Shown in pieces: positions 24,558 to 33,204 of a DNA stretch of 64,000 bases (the first letter of the stretch is position 1; each line of letters opens with the position of its first letter). A program made the position numbers and the translations under genes. The notes below the pieces were generated by a model. The model saw only the letters and a list, made by a program, of their open reading frames with translations. It was not told the origin of the DNA and ran no database searches. Source of the stretch: Tengunoibacter tsumagoiensis (GTDB taxonomy: Bacteria > Chloroflexota > Ktedonobacteria > Ktedonobacterales > Ktedonobacteraceae); assembly GCF_003967535.1 (NCBI RefSeq), contig NZ_BIFR01000002.1, positions 1,302,001-1,366,000 on the forward strand. The letters run 5' to 3'.

Positions 24558-26323
24558 TTTGCATCCTCCATATCATCAACCTGTAAGAGCCTGGAATAGT
24601 ATGATTCCGAGCCCTGGGCTAATTGCTCACGCGGACCATACTCGCCTACCCGTCCACGTTCAAGGATCATCACTTCATCTACGTGCTTCAAGGTCGTGAG
24701 CCGATGCGCAATGATAATGCCCGTGCGACCGCGCAAGAGGCCGCTTATTGCACGATCTAGCAGCGCCTCAGTCACCGGATCGAGACGTGAAGAGGCTTCA
24801 TCCAAAATCACCAGATCGGGATGAGCCAGAAAGATTCGTGTCAGCGCCACCAATTGCGCCTGCCCGGCGGAAAGGCTTTCGCCGCCAGAGCGTAAGATCG
24901 TATCCAACCCCTGTGGCAAACGCTGAGACCATTCTAACAAACCGAGCGTTTTGAGGGCGTCCTCGATCGCGCTATCGGAGATGCTGCGGTCGAACAATGT
25001 GAGATTGTTGCGTACACTTGCATGAAAGAGCTGCACATCCTGTGTCACAACGGCCACACGCGAGCGGAGCACATCAAGCTTGATCATCTTTAGATCCACA
25101 CCATTCAACCGAATGCACCCTTCATCGGGGTCATAGAAGCGCAACAGTAATCGTGTCAACGTGGTCTTCCCGCTCCCGGTGCGCCCAAGTACGCCGAGTA
25201 CGGTGCCAGGAGTCAGGCTGAACGAGATGGCATGAAGCACAGGTTTTGCTGCCTGATAGCCAAAAGAGACCGTTTCAAAGCTTATAGCTAGTGGTCCCTC
25301 TGGCAATTGTTCCAGTTCACCATCAGGAATAGCTGTCCTGGTTTGTAGAAGCTCATCCAGGCGTGAGAGACCCGCAACCGCTTGCTGGAAATCTCCAATC
25401 TGGTGAGTGATCTCGCGCAGTGGGTCCCAGAGTTGCATCGTATAGGCAAAAATGAGGTACACAATCCCAAGCGTAATGGTCCCGCTGAGATAGAGATACG
25501 CATCCAGTCCTAGCGCGATCAGCGTACCGATAATATACATGAGCATGCGCACGCCTCTCACTTCCTGGCTCACCAGTTCTGCTCGCCTCTGGAGGAGGAA
25601 CCGTTGACGGAGAAAAAAAGTGAGGCGGTGTAAAACAGAGTCAACGGCACCGTTGGCGCGGATATCCTCAGTACCGCTGAGTCGCTCTTCTAGAAAACCA
25701 AACAACTCTGCTTCGGCCTGGCGCGCTTTCACAAAGTAGGGCGGGGGTATGCGGGATAAGAGGATGTTGACGAGCAGATAACAACCCGTATATACCAGGA
25801 GTGTGAGACCAATGCGCAGATCAATGAGCAGTAAAACGACCAGCATTCCCACTGTCAGCAGGACACTGTTGATGAGCACAAGCACAAAGCGCGAAAAGAG
25901 ATTGTTGAGCATGCTAACATCACCATCGACTCGCTCAATCAACTCGCCAGGGGTGTGCTGATGATGAAACGAGAGATCCAACCGCAGGCAATGTCGTGCG
26001 ACATCAAGACGGAGCGCGTTTGTGGTGATCCAGGCAAGTCGCTCCGCTGTATAGGTCTCGCCAACACGCACACCGCGCGCGAAAAATGCAACGCAGAGAT
26101 ACACCACAGCCAGAACAAACAACGTGTCCGCTGCTCTCCCATGTGTTACAGCATCAATAAATTGCCCCAGAATAAAGGGCGTAAGCAGTTGCAGGCCAAT
26201 AGTGGTCAGCAAAAAGATAGTAAGCAGACTGACCAGTCGCCATTGGGGCGCGATATATTGCTCCCACAGGCGGCGGTAGCGGAGAAAAGAATAGGATGGT
26301 CGGGGCGTGACTGAAGTCACCAT
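24554..26323 (-). CDS. ABC transporter half-protein (exporter type), first subunit
   Basis: This 589-aa half-transporter has membrane helices from ~28 to 310 and an ATPase domain. Walker A is LGRTGSGKTTLTRLLLRFYDPDEG, the signature is GGESLSAGQAQLVALTRIF, Walker B is DLVILDEASSRLDPVTE with the catalytic Glu, and H-loop AHRLTTL. It is therefore the catalytically competent partner of the 597-aa subunit at 22764. The start ATG 26323 has AGGAGGG upstream. It is transcribed from the promoter at 26724-26752 after a roughly 390-nt leader. The architecture equals the pair at 47363-50847, which lies near the lanthipeptide genes. Confidence 0.93.
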   Translation of the reverse strand: MVTSVTPRPSYSFLRYRRLWEQYIAPQWRLVSLLTIFLLTTIGLQLLTPFILGQFIDAVTHGRAADTLFVLAVVYLCVAFFARGVRVGETYTAERLAWITTNALRLDVARHCLRLDLSFHHQHTPGELIERVDGDVSMLNNLFSRFVLVLINSVLLTVGMLVVLLLIDLRIGLTLLVYTGCYLLVNILLSRIPPPYFVKARQAEAELFGFLEERLSGTEDIRANGAVDSVLHRLTFFLRQRFLLQRRAELVSQEVRGVRMLMYIIGTLIALGLDAYLYLSGTITLGIVYLIFAYTMQLWDPLREITHQIGDFQQAVAGLSRLDELLQTRTAIPDGELEQLPEGPLAISFETVSFGYQAAKPVLHAISFSLTPGTVLGVLGRTGSGKTTLTRLLLRFYDPDEGCIRLNGVDLKMIKLDVLRSRVAVVTQDVQLFHASVRNNLTLFDRSISDSAIEDALKTLGLLEWSQRLPQGLDTILRSGGESLSAGQAQLVALTRIFLAHPDLVILDEASSRLDPVTEALLDRAISGLLRGRTGIIIAHRLTTLKHVDEVMILERGRVGEYGPREQLAQGSESYYSRLLQVDDMEDAK

Positions 26324-26723
26324 AGGTTTCCCTCCTCATGAGCATCGATCTATGCTTCTTCATCAGTAATCGTGTTTTTGCATGGTGCAATAAACATGCA
26401 AAAGTGCCGTAGGCCGGATAGGTGTTGCAGAGAGCGCCCACGGTCTGCTGATGCGCATGAGAAAAGGAACACAACAAAGCCGTAGGAGGTGGCGACCAGG
26501 CCAATTCCTTTGCCCACAGCTTGTCGAGATCGTTGTTAGTGCAGATACCTCCGAAAAATGGGCATAGTACGGCCTTGGGCGACGGTTCGCGGCATGTTGC
26601 CATTCCCAAGCAAGCAGAGGCATTGCTTCTGCTTCTGGCGTATCGTCACACAATCCATACGATGACACCTGTTTCTTTCTCTAAAGCTAGCAGGAGAGTG
26701 CACTTCCTCTTCTGCATATTTCT
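26324..26723 (-). promoter_or_regulatory. Long (about 390 nt) untranslated leader of ABC operon
   Basis: No convincing gene lies between the TetR gene and the ABC operon. Open frames on the minus strand (26363-26668 and 26154-26609) show no domain and read into the ABC gene in the wrong frame. A self-complementary stretch near 26610-26630 (GCAGAGGCATTGCTTCTGC) could form a hairpin. The leader is unusually long for this class, and its role is unknown. Confidence 0.35.
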
Positions 26724-26752
26724 ATTGTGGAGAAAAAAAAGCAGCTTGTCAA
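26724..26752 (-). promoter_or_regulatory. Sigma-70-type promoter for ABC exporter operon
   Basis: On the minus strand a perfect TTGACA (-35) is followed after 17 nt by CACAAT (-10; four of six matches). The spacer is T-rich. It reads toward the ABC genes. The TetR gene end lies 140 nt upstream on the same strand. Confidence 0.55.
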
Positions 26753-26892
26753 GGGAGGAAGACGTAACATTCGGTAAAGGTGTAGGCGCATTATGGAATG
26801 CACAACAACGGGACGAGAGAAACAAGAGAGAAGACCTGTTTTTTCTCTGCGGGGATATGTGCTTCCTCAACCCCTGGCAGATGCTATACTGC

Positions 26893-27474
26893 TCACTTTT
26901 CTTTGAGCATGGCCCACACTCCGGGTAGCGCCAGTTGCTGGAAGATGGTCTCCATCTGTTCGGGTGGGTAGGGCATAGAAGCAGTGACCCACCATTTAAG
27001 CAAGGTAAGAAAGGCGCCGGCCAGGTACTGGGAGACCACTGGCAGAGGGATCGGGGGAGAACGTTTTTCGGCGCAGAGGGTGGAAAGGGCTGGTTCAATT
27101 GCTCGGCAGAGTGCTACCTGCAAGGCTTCCCACAAAGGCTCCCCCGCACGGCTTCGCATCAGGGCCAGAAACTGCTGATTCTGAGAGTGGTACACATGCT
27201 CAAACAGCTCCAGGCTGGGCACGACCCGTTGTCTTGCGGTTGAACGGGTGATCTGGTGTGTCAACATCTCCAGTTCCTGCTCTACAATACAGTTGAGGAC
27301 ATCCTCTTTATCGAAATAATGAGCATAGAAAGTGGTACGACCAATGTCTGCCCGATCCAAAATATCCTGCACCAGAATCTCTTCGTAGGGTTTTTCTACC
27401 AGGAGTTCCGCAAAGGCAGCACTCACCAGACGATAGGTGCGTTGGGAACGACGATCGGTTTTCTGTTGTTTCAC
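26893..27474 (-). CDS. TetR-family regulator with alternate C-terminal domain
   Basis: This 193-aa TetR-type repressor has its helix-turn-helix in SAAFAELLVEKPYEEILVQDILDRADIGRTTFYAHYFDKEDVL. The C-terminal helical domain (SLELFEHVYHSQNQQFLALM...) matches the DhaS-like TetR subgroup. I start at GTG 27474 (VKQQKTDRR) because an AGAGGTG site precedes it; a TTG at 27501 is a less likely start. It lies between the ABC operon and a divergent membrane-protein gene, whose promoter it probably controls. A decayed copy of its start region occurs at 18.5 kb. Confidence 0.88.
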   Translation of the reverse strand: MKQQKTDRRSQRTYRLVSAAFAELLVEKPYEEILVQDILDRADIGRTTFYAHYFDKEDVLNCIVEQELEMLTHQITRSTARQRVVPSLELFEHVYHSQNQQFLALMRSRAGEPLWEALQVALCRAIEPALSTLCAEKRSPPIPLPVVSQYLAGAFLTLLKWWVTASMPYPPEQMETIFQQLALPGVWAMLKEK

Positions 27475-27640
27475 GGATGTCACCTCTTCTTTGGCGAACA
27501 ATCAGGGTTATAGGTTCGGTAGAGAACGGTTTCCCCGGCGTGTGCTTGGCAGGGAGCACATTCCTATGTACACTCTCTTCAGAATACCATATTCGGTAGC
27601 AAACAGACTATTCCTACAAACTTTAACAGAGTAGGTATGA
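27475..27640. promoter_or_regulatory. Divergent TetR/DUF998 promoter region, duplicated at 18.5 kb
   Basis: This intergenic region holds GTTCGGTAGAGAACGG near 27517 and ATTCGGTAGCAAACAG near 27591. Close counterparts lie at 18518 and 18590 with the same spacing (about 74 nt). The shared blocks are probable binding sites for the TetR protein or its relatives, since flanking coding sequence differs. The half-site cannot be fixed by eye. Confidence 0.5.
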
Positions 27641-27689
27641 CTCTTTTCAGAGAATGGTCATATGATCTGACGGCAAAGGAAAAAAACAT

Positions 27690-28364
27690 ATGGAAACCTC
27701 AGCACAACGCACTGGAGAGCAACCGGTAGCGACCAGACTGTTATTGGCTTGCGGTGCCATTGGTGCACTGCTCAACATTGTTGTCATTCTCATTCTTGGG
27801 GCCATACGTCCTGGCTACAACGCCTTGCTCATCCCCGACAGCTCGCTCGAACTGGGGGAGGGTGGGTGGATACAAATGACCAACTACATCGTTACTGGAG
27901 TGCTCCTGCTCGCTTTTGCCATCGGTCTCAGGCTACGCCTTTGCACTGGACGTGGTTCTACCTGGGGACCCATCCTGCTCGGCCTCTTTGGCCTGAGCTT
28001 CATCGGGACTGGGATCTTCGTGACCGATCCAGTGCTGGGGTATCCACCTGGAGTGCCGAGCATGACAACCATTCCCGGAACCATTCATAATCTCCTGGGC
28101 CAGCTTCAGTTCAACTCGCTGGCTGTGGCTTGCTTTGTGCTGGCACGGCGCGATGCCGCCGATCCAGCATCGCGCCGCTGGGCCTGGTATTCGGTTGCCA
28201 CAGGTCTGCTGGTCGTTGCCTCTTCTATCGTCTTCGTCCTCACCTTCATATTGTTGGATGGGGGGCCAGTAGGACTCATTGAACGAATTGGCATCATTGT
28301 GAGCGGGTGTTGGGTCGCTCTACTGGCGATCCGCCTGATGAGCAAACAGGCCTCGATAGCTTGA
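27690..28364 (+). CDS. DUF998-like multi-pass membrane protein
   Basis: This 224-aa protein has six hydrophobic segments: LLLACGAIGALLNIVVILILGA, then ITNYIVTGVLLLAFAIGL (a QMTNYIVTGVLL motif), WGPILLGLFGLSFIGTGIFVTDP, a HNLLGQLQFNSLAVACFVLA segment with conserved His, and two more. The YPPG..........H..LG arrangement fits DUF998 membrane proteins. It is divergent from the TetR gene and is its most likely target. Its function is unknown. Confidence 0.75.
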   Translation: METSAQRTGEQPVATRLLLACGAIGALLNIVVILILGAIRPGYNALLIPDSSLELGEGGWIQMTNYIVTGVLLLAFAIGLRLRLCTGRGSTWGPILLGLFGLSFIGTGIFVTDPVLGYPPGVPSMTTIPGTIHNLLGQLQFNSLAVACFVLARRDAADPASRRWAWYSVATGLLVVASSIVFVLTFILLDGGPVGLIERIGIIVSGCWVALLAIRLMSKQASIA

Positions 28365-28529
28365 GCAGTGGAACAGCCCAGGGAGCGGACATACGGGCAG
28401 GTGATAGATCATGTTTCATTCGCTTTTTCTTGCACATTGAGTACCGAAAACTTTAAGTATAGACACACCTGCTCATATTGCGCGTCTCGGTAGCAAAGGG
28501 GAGTTGGGTTCGCTGCCCATTTTGTTCAA

Positions 28530-28595
28530 GACAGAGCCTTTTGATGAGCTGTATAGTCACTGGTAGGACTATATAGCTCATCAAAAGGCTCTGTC
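28530..28595. repeat. Long near-perfect inverted repeat (29-nt arms)
   Basis: Arms 28530-28558 and 28567-28595 pair over 29 nt with one mismatch around an 8-nt loop; the arms begin GACAGAGCCTTTTGATGAGC. No T tract follows. It sits just upstream of a truncated reductase gene, and is longer than an ordinary terminator, so it could be a REP-like or mobile-element end. Confidence 0.6.
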
Positions 28596-28647
28596 GAGGG
28601 AAGATTTGTGCACAAATGATCAATCAAACACAGAGGAGAATTGAGCT

Positions 28648-28896
28648 ATGCAAACAGGCAAAGTGTTTTTCGATATGGTGATGTCTCTGGACGGCTTCAT
28701 CGCTCCAGAAGGGATGGAACTGGCCCATATCCACGATCCGGAATACAAGCAGTGGTCGAAAAAATGGATGGAACTCATGCATTGGGTGTTCCAGCAGAAA
28801 TTCTTTCGTGAGAATCTCAAAATTGGTGAAGGTGGCGAGACAGGTCAAGATAGCAGCATCCAGGAAAAAACCTTTCAACGTACCAGCAATGAGTAG
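28648..28896 (+). pseudogene. Truncated dihydrofolate-reductase-family (RibD C-terminal-like) protein
   Basis: The 82-aa frame begins with the strongly conserved start of bacterial 'dihydrofolate reductase family' proteins: KVFFDMVMSLDGFIAPEGMEL, then WVFQQKFFRENLKIGEGGETG and EKTFQRT. A normal member has about 180-220 residues, with the NADPH-binding core following. Here the frame stops at SNE just after QRT and the following sequence is unrelated. An AGAGGAGAATT site precedes ATG, so the fragment may still be expressed, but it lacks the fold's second half. Decay by deletion is likely. Confidence 0.75.
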
Positions 28897-28912
28897 CAGC
28901 CCCATCAGCTAT

Positions 28913-28964
28913 GGCGCGCCCATGCGTGAGTGTAGCGTTTTGAGTGGCTCCTTCATGGGCGCGC
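28913..28964. repeat. Short inverted repeat at the truncation point
   Basis: GCGCGCCCATG (28914-28924) is inverted as CATGGGCGCGC (28954-28964). It lies about 20 nt beyond the premature stop of the truncated reductase, and may mark a rearrangement site. Confidence 0.3.
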
Positions 28965-29056
28965 GTTTCCTGGCGGAGAAACATAGCTGGCGCAGGTTGG
29001 AGAGTGCGTGATTCTGGCAGGAATGATCCTGCTGACCAGAGGTTAAGAAGAGCTAT

Positions 29057-29593
29057 CTACTGGGTTGCTTGCTCCAGAAAGCGCTCTACAATCAACCTTA
29101 TAGTGGGAATCAAATCCAGGTCAAGCACTCTTTCGAGCGGCGTAAAAACCATAGCCTGCCCTTCACCCAGGACAATATCTTCCTGGCGGGCCTGGGTCTG
29201 GACGGAGTAGACATACCATCGACGATACACTCCTGGCTGTGGGTCAGCAGGAAGGATGCTCTCCCAGAACAGCTTGAGGTTGCCATGGACCTTGATGCCT
29301 GTCTCCTCTTCCAGCTCCCTGCGGGCCGCTTCTTCCGGGGTTTCGCCCAACTCAATCCCGCCTCCCGGCAGGCCCCATTTGTGCGGCCACGGATATGCAG
29401 AGCCATCGCGGTGCTGTATCAACAGCTGGCCCTGCTGATCTATTACAAGCACCACAGCAATATGGTGATCCCGAATCTTTTGCTCCATTTTGTACGCTCT
29501 TTCTATCTCATCTTTCAGATGCAAGTGCATCCTAACTTGACTGAGTAAGGTAAGCTCATCCGAAACGAGCCTTTCTCCCGCCTGAAAGCACAT
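29057..29593 (-). CDS. Nudix hydrolase
   Basis: This 178-aa Nudix protein has the full Nudix box GGGIELGETPEEAARRELEEETGI (pattern Gx5Ex7REUxEExGU; metal-binding Glu pair). The preceding strand is VVLVIDQQGQLLIQHRDGSAY. It hydrolyses nucleoside-diphosphate-linked substrates (NDP-X) in the cytosol; specificity unknown. The start at 29593 lies 9 nt after the upstream HAD gene stop, which supports coupling. ATG 29488 (MEQKIRDHH) is an alternative giving the minimal domain. Its partner is the HAD phosphatase gene. Confidence 0.85.
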   Translation of the reverse strand: MCFQAGERLVSDELTLLSQVRMHLHLKDEIERAYKMEQKIRDHHIAVVLVIDQQGQLLIQHRDGSAYPWPHKWGLPGGGIELGETPEEAARRELEEETGIKVHGNLKLFWESILPADPQPGVYRRWYVYSVQTQARQEDIVLGEGQAMVFTPLERVLDLDLIPTIRLIVERFLEQATQ

Positions 29594-29602
29594 CAGCTTG
29601 CT

Positions 29603-30244
29603 TCAGAGTACCTGAAGGATGATATCCTTCAATTCAATCAGCGTGTCGATTCGATAGCGAGCCTGTGAAAAGTCCTGCGTTTTTGTAAAGTCGTTAGACA
29701 CAATGGCACAGTCAATGCCTGCTGCCACGGCTGAGTTCAGCCCTCTGGCTGAATCCTCTACCACCAGCGTCTCTTCTTTGGCGGCTCCGAAACGCTTTAA
29801 GCCGGTCAGGTATGGTTCCGGGTGCGGCTTGGCGAACTGGTAGTCTTCGCGAACAAGGACGAAATCCATACATTGTCTTATCCGACGCTTTTCATGAATA
29901 ATGTCAAAATCCGCACGCTTTGCAGTCGTCACTATAGCCATGCGGACATATTGTGACAGTTCAGCCAGCGTTTCAACGACGCCCTCTATCTCAATGGCTT
30001 CTGTTCTCAGATAGTCTTGATAATATTCATTACGAATCTCACGCTGTCTGCTGATAGTCTCTTCATCAATCCCTGCTGCCCTGGCCTGGGCCCAGGTGGC
30101 CAATCCCTGGCTCATATCCTGGAGGTATTGTTCCTTGTTCAAGGTCAAACCAATGTCTGCCAGGGCGCGTTCTCCAGCTTTGTAATACCAGAATTCGGTA
30201 TCCACCAGAACACCATCATGATCGAAAAGTAGGTACTTTTTCAC
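29603..30244 (-). CDS. HAD-superfamily phosphatase (beta-phosphoglucomutase/phosphatase type)
   Basis: This 213-aa HAD hydrolase has the nucleophile motif KYLLFDHDGVLVDTEFW (DxD with the first Asp attacking phosphate), motif II TTAKR, and motif III/IV DFVLVREDYQFAKPHPEPYL...ETLVVEDSARGLNSAVAAG. The cap helices (ALADIGLTLNKEQYLQDM) match the beta-PGM/phosphoglycolate-phosphatase class. It starts at GTG 30244 (V-KKYLLF) after an AAAGGATT site; a 62-codon upstream extension lacks similarity. The Nudix gene follows after 9 nt. The substrate is a small sugar or organic phosphate. Confidence 0.85.
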   Translation of the reverse strand: MKKYLLFDHDGVLVDTEFWYYKAGERALADIGLTLNKEQYLQDMSQGLATWAQARAAGIDEETISRQREIRNEYYQDYLRTEAIEIEGVVETLAELSQYVRMAIVTTAKRADFDIIHEKRRIRQCMDFVLVREDYQFAKPHPEPYLTGLKRFGAAKEETLVVEDSARGLNSAVAAGIDCAIVSNDFTKTQDFSQARYRIDTLIELKDIILQVL

Positions 30245-30683
30245 TATCTTAATCCTTTTTAGTAAGTATAAATATATTTTAGGTATTAAGTGCCGATGAT
30301 CAGTGGAGTCGGTACTCTCCACCCATGGCTGAATATAAGGACAGAACAACAGCGCAGGTTTTATTGAACTGGCTGGCTCGGAAAATGAAAAGAGGCAGGG
30401 TGCTCGACATTGAGGCACCCCGCCCACCCCGTCTTTCCGTTAGCAATCAACGAGTTCGGGACTCTGGTTCAGAAGTTGACTTCTTGGCGAAATAAACGCC
30501 TCATAGCTCCCATCGAGCTGATCCTTCTGGAAGAGGGCAACGCGATGACAGTTCCGAAAGGCCAGTTTCACGCCAAAATGATCTTCTAAAGCTCCGCGCA
30601 GTGTGAAGAAAGAGGTGCTGTATAATGCTCTGTGTCGCGTGCTACAGAGAGCGGAGGAGATGCGCGTATACAAACTCTGCCGA
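30245..30683. other. Intergenic stretch with one unexplained minus-strand frame
   Basis: A minus-strand open frame ends at 30440 with RGALEDHFGVKLAFRNCH...SPELVDC. That 50-residue tail looks protein-like, but the frame overlaps the start of the next gene in another frame upstream and has no family match. It may be a C-terminal remnant of a lost gene. Nothing else is visible. Confidence 0.3.
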
Positions 30684-31040
30684 TCAGACAGTGAGCAGCG
30701 TATAGAGCGTGGCAATGTGGCCTTCTCTTATGATCGCAATATCCATTCCGCTCACGACAGGAGGCTTTCCTTTTGGGCCAAAGTGCCAGGCAAGGTAACC
30801 AAGATTGTGCGTTTCATAGATGGGCCCTGCGGCAGTGAAAACGAAACCAGGCATTTTATCAAGGAGCTTCTGTGCCTTGTCGTTGAGTGCCTCGTGACCA
30901 GTGGCAATGCCATCATGATCAGAGAAAACAACATCATCTGTATATGTCCTGGCTATTGCCTGGGTGCGCCGCTCGGGGTCACGCTCGTTAAAGACCTCAA
31001 ACAAATTTGCCAGCATCAAATCACGAATTGTTTCAGTCAT
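30684..31040 (-). CDS. SnoaL-like / NTF2-fold protein
   Basis: This 118-aa single-domain protein of the nuclear-transport-factor-2 fold starts TETIRDLMLANLFEVFNERDPERR. It then has RTYTDDVVFSDHDGIATGHEALNDKAQKLLDKMPG (typical polyketide-cyclase/SnoaL opening) and a C-terminal VVSGMDIAIIREGHIATLYTLL strand. These are small steroid- or polyketide-like ligand binders or isomerases, and no catalytic pair can be assigned. It starts at ATG 31040. Divergent context: HxlR regulator upstream on the same strand. Confidence 0.82.
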   Translation of the reverse strand: MTETIRDLMLANLFEVFNERDPERRTQAIARTYTDDVVFSDHDGIATGHEALNDKAQKLLDKMPGFVFTAAGPIYETHNLGYLAWHFGPKGKPPVVSGMDIAIIREGHIATLYTLLTV

Positions 31041-31337
31041 AGCTCTACTCTCCTTCTCATTTTTTCATGTGACTTCCAGGGAAAACCTGCTCATCCGAGT
31101 GACCGCAAACAGAGAGGCCCCGTCGGAATGCCTCCCAGAGAGAGTACTCCAGGCAAGGGAAGAGGCAGTTTCAAGCAAGCCACAAGAGAATTTCTCTCGC
31201 AATGGAAGAGTCCACACTGTTGAACAGATCAATGCCTTGCGTTGTCAGTGCGATCATCAGGGTCCCCCAAGGGCAATAGGAATCTTACTTATAATACTCA
31301 CCAGGTGCTTCTGTCTCAATGCAGAGTTTTCTGGGTG

Positions 31338-31757
31338 CTAACGCTGCTGAACAAGGGAGGCTACTTCGTCCTGGATCTGGGTATGATCGCGCTGGTCATA
31401 TGCGGCCTGGGCATAGGCAACTTCCTGCAAATGTCCATATGCCCAGTCTCTGAGTGCGTTCATGGGTTCTATCAGCGTCTGTCCCAGGGGGGTGAGAGAA
31501 TACTCTACAACTGGAGGGACGACAGGATAGACGACGCGTTGGACCAGGCCATTGCGTTCTAATGCCCGCAATGTCTGCGACAGCATTTTTGTCGAGATCC
31601 CACTAATCCGCTTGAGCATCTGGCTAAAACGCATGGTGTCTTCTTCCAATGCGTAGAATACCAGCGGCGTCCACTGATCAGCAATCAACATCAGCACCTG
31701 CCGCGACAGGCAGTTTGACTGAAAAATATCTGGTTGTACTGGCTGTTTTGTTTCCAT
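31338..31757 (-). CDS. HxlR-family transcriptional regulator
   Basis: This 139-aa winged-helix repressor/activator of the HxlR family has CLSRQVLMLIADQWTPLVFYALEEDTMRFSQMLKRISGISTKMLSQTLRALERNGLVQR (residues ~18-75) and the wing PPVVEYSLTPLGQTLIEPM. The N-terminal Cys16 fits redox- or electrophile-sensing members (such as QorR-like proteins). It is divergent from the MDR dehydrogenase gene 31918, which encodes a quinone-oxidoreductase-like enzyme, so it likely controls that gene. Confidence 0.9.
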   Translation of the reverse strand: METKQPVQPDIFQSNCLSRQVLMLIADQWTPLVFYALEEDTMRFSQMLKRISGISTKMLSQTLRALERNGLVQRVVYPVVPPVVEYSLTPLGQTLIEPMNALRDWAYGHLQEVAYAQAAYDQRDHTQIQDEVASLVQQR

Positions 31758-31776
31758 ACAGGTACTCTATCACTTT

Positions 31777-31821
31777 TTGGTTACTTCTTACAAGATACAT
31801 ATGCTTCGGTTATAGTAACAA
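31777..31821. promoter_or_regulatory. Inverted-repeat operator between HxlR and MDR genes
   Basis: TTGGTTACTT (31777-31786) is echoed by AGTAACAA (31814-31821), giving an imperfect inverted repeat (TTG-GTTACT / AGTAAC-AA) in the 160-nt divergent promoter gap. Such a site between an HxlR gene and a quinone-oxidoreductase-like gene fits a shared operator. Confidence 0.45.
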
Positions 31822-31917
31822 CGAGTGATGTTTCATTCACTCATCGAAAAACCGAATTCTATGAAGAATCATAGTAGCTACGCAAGCAGTAAGAATATAC
31901 ACATAAGGAGCGGGAGC

Positions 31918-32838
31918 ATGCCTAAAGCAGTGAGATTTGATCAGTATGGCGAGATTGATGTGTTGCAGGTCGTTGATGTCGAGCGGCCTACGCCGGGTCC
32001 GGGGCAGGTACTTGTTAATGTCAAGGCAGCCGGTATTAATCCGGGTGAGGGGGCTATTCGTAAGGGAGTGTTTGCCGAGCGGTGGCCAGCCACCTTTCCT
32101 TCTGGTCAGGGCAGTGACCTGGCGGGGGTGGTGGTTGCGATCGGCGAGGGGACGCAGGGCTTTGCGATTGGCGATGAGGTGATTGGTTTCACGCACAAGA
32201 GGGCCAGCCAGGCAGAGTTTGTCGTTGTAGAGGCCAGTGATCTCACCCGCCGTCCGCGCAATGTTTCATGGGAGGCGGCAGGTTCGCTGTTTGTCGCCGG
32301 AACCACGGCGTATGCGGCGCTTCGGGCGGTCTCGCTGAAACCGGGAGATACTATTGTGGTGTCAGGGGCAGCAGGTGGAGTTGGCTCAATCGTTGTTCAG
32401 CTGGCAAGAAGAGCAGGCGCGAGGGTAGTTGGCCTGGCTGGCCCAACTCATCATCAGTGGTTGCGTGACCACGGCGTTGTCCCGGTTGCCTATGGTGAAG
32501 GCGTTGAGGATCGTCTTCGAATAGCCTCTGATGGTCATATTGATGCGTTTATTGATACATTTGGTGCCGATTATGTCGAATTGGCGCTTCAGCTTGGCGT
32601 TCAACCAGAACGAATCGATACGATTATCAACTTTGAGGCAGTGGCAAAGTATGGGGTCAAGGCCGAGGGAAATATGGATGCAGCGAACGCAACAGTCCTG
32701 GCAGAACTTGCTCAGCTCATCGACCAGGGTGAACTGGAAATACCCATTGCCCGTACGTATCCCCTCACGGCTGTTCGAGAGGCGTATCGGGAGTTGGAGC
32801 AGCGTCATACTCATGGCAAGATTGTGCTCATCCCCTAG
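31918..32838 (+). CDS. NADP-dependent MDR dehydrogenase (quinone oxidoreductase-like)
   Basis: This 306-aa medium-chain dehydrogenase/reductase has the GroES-like N-terminal domain (PKAVRFDQYGEIDVLQVVDVERPTPGPGQVLVNVKAAGINPGE) and the Rossmann nucleotide-binding motif VVSGAAGGVGSIVVQLARRAGARVVG (GxGxxG region). It lacks the Cys/His zinc ligands, so it is of the zinc-independent QOR class. It reduces quinones or enones with NADPH. The start is ATG 31918 (MPKAV) with AAGGAGCGGGAG. It ends TYPLTAVREAYRELEQRHTHGKIVL. Confidence 0.9.
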   Translation: MPKAVRFDQYGEIDVLQVVDVERPTPGPGQVLVNVKAAGINPGEGAIRKGVFAERWPATFPSGQGSDLAGVVVAIGEGTQGFAIGDEVIGFTHKRASQAEFVVVEASDLTRRPRNVSWEAAGSLFVAGTTAYAALRAVSLKPGDTIVVSGAAGGVGSIVVQLARRAGARVVGLAGPTHHQWLRDHGVVPVAYGEGVEDRLRIASDGHIDAFIDTFGADYVELALQLGVQPERIDTIINFEAVAKYGVKAEGNMDAANATVLAELAQLIDQGELEIPIARTYPLTAVREAYRELEQRHTHGKIVLIP

Positions 32839-33204
32839 CGCGTTGCGCGAGAGCAGTGCTCTGGAAGGCTCTCTTTTTCAGGCTTTTGAGGGTGATATGA
32901 CGCCGAGCAACCGTCACCCTTCTTCAGTGATCCGCGATATGGAAGCCGAGGCTATTCGTCCTCCGCTCCTGGTTTGTCTGCCATGTGACAGAGAGCGCAT
33001 ACATTATACTGTCTGTGTAGACGTAAGAGCTGAGTTGATAAGCTAAGGATACGTGTCAAATCAGTAACTAGTACATTGAGGCCCAAGTCTTTCTGCAATT
33101 GAAGGGCGTAGAGACAGCATTTTCTCATCAGCAAAGCAGTCTTCTACGCCGAGAGACAAGAAGCGAGATCCACAAGAGCAATGCTTCAAGGAACACAAGA
33201 TGCT
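32839..33204. other. Gap without recognisable gene
   Basis: This 366-nt region follows the MDR gene. It contains only short overlapping open frames without domain similarity. No repeat or RNA feature is visible to me. Confidence 0.4.

Noticed and set aside
26154..26668. Minus-strand frames before the ABC operon as lanthipeptide or small genes
   Set aside because: No domain or precursor pattern, poor starts, and one reads into the ABC gene out of frame.
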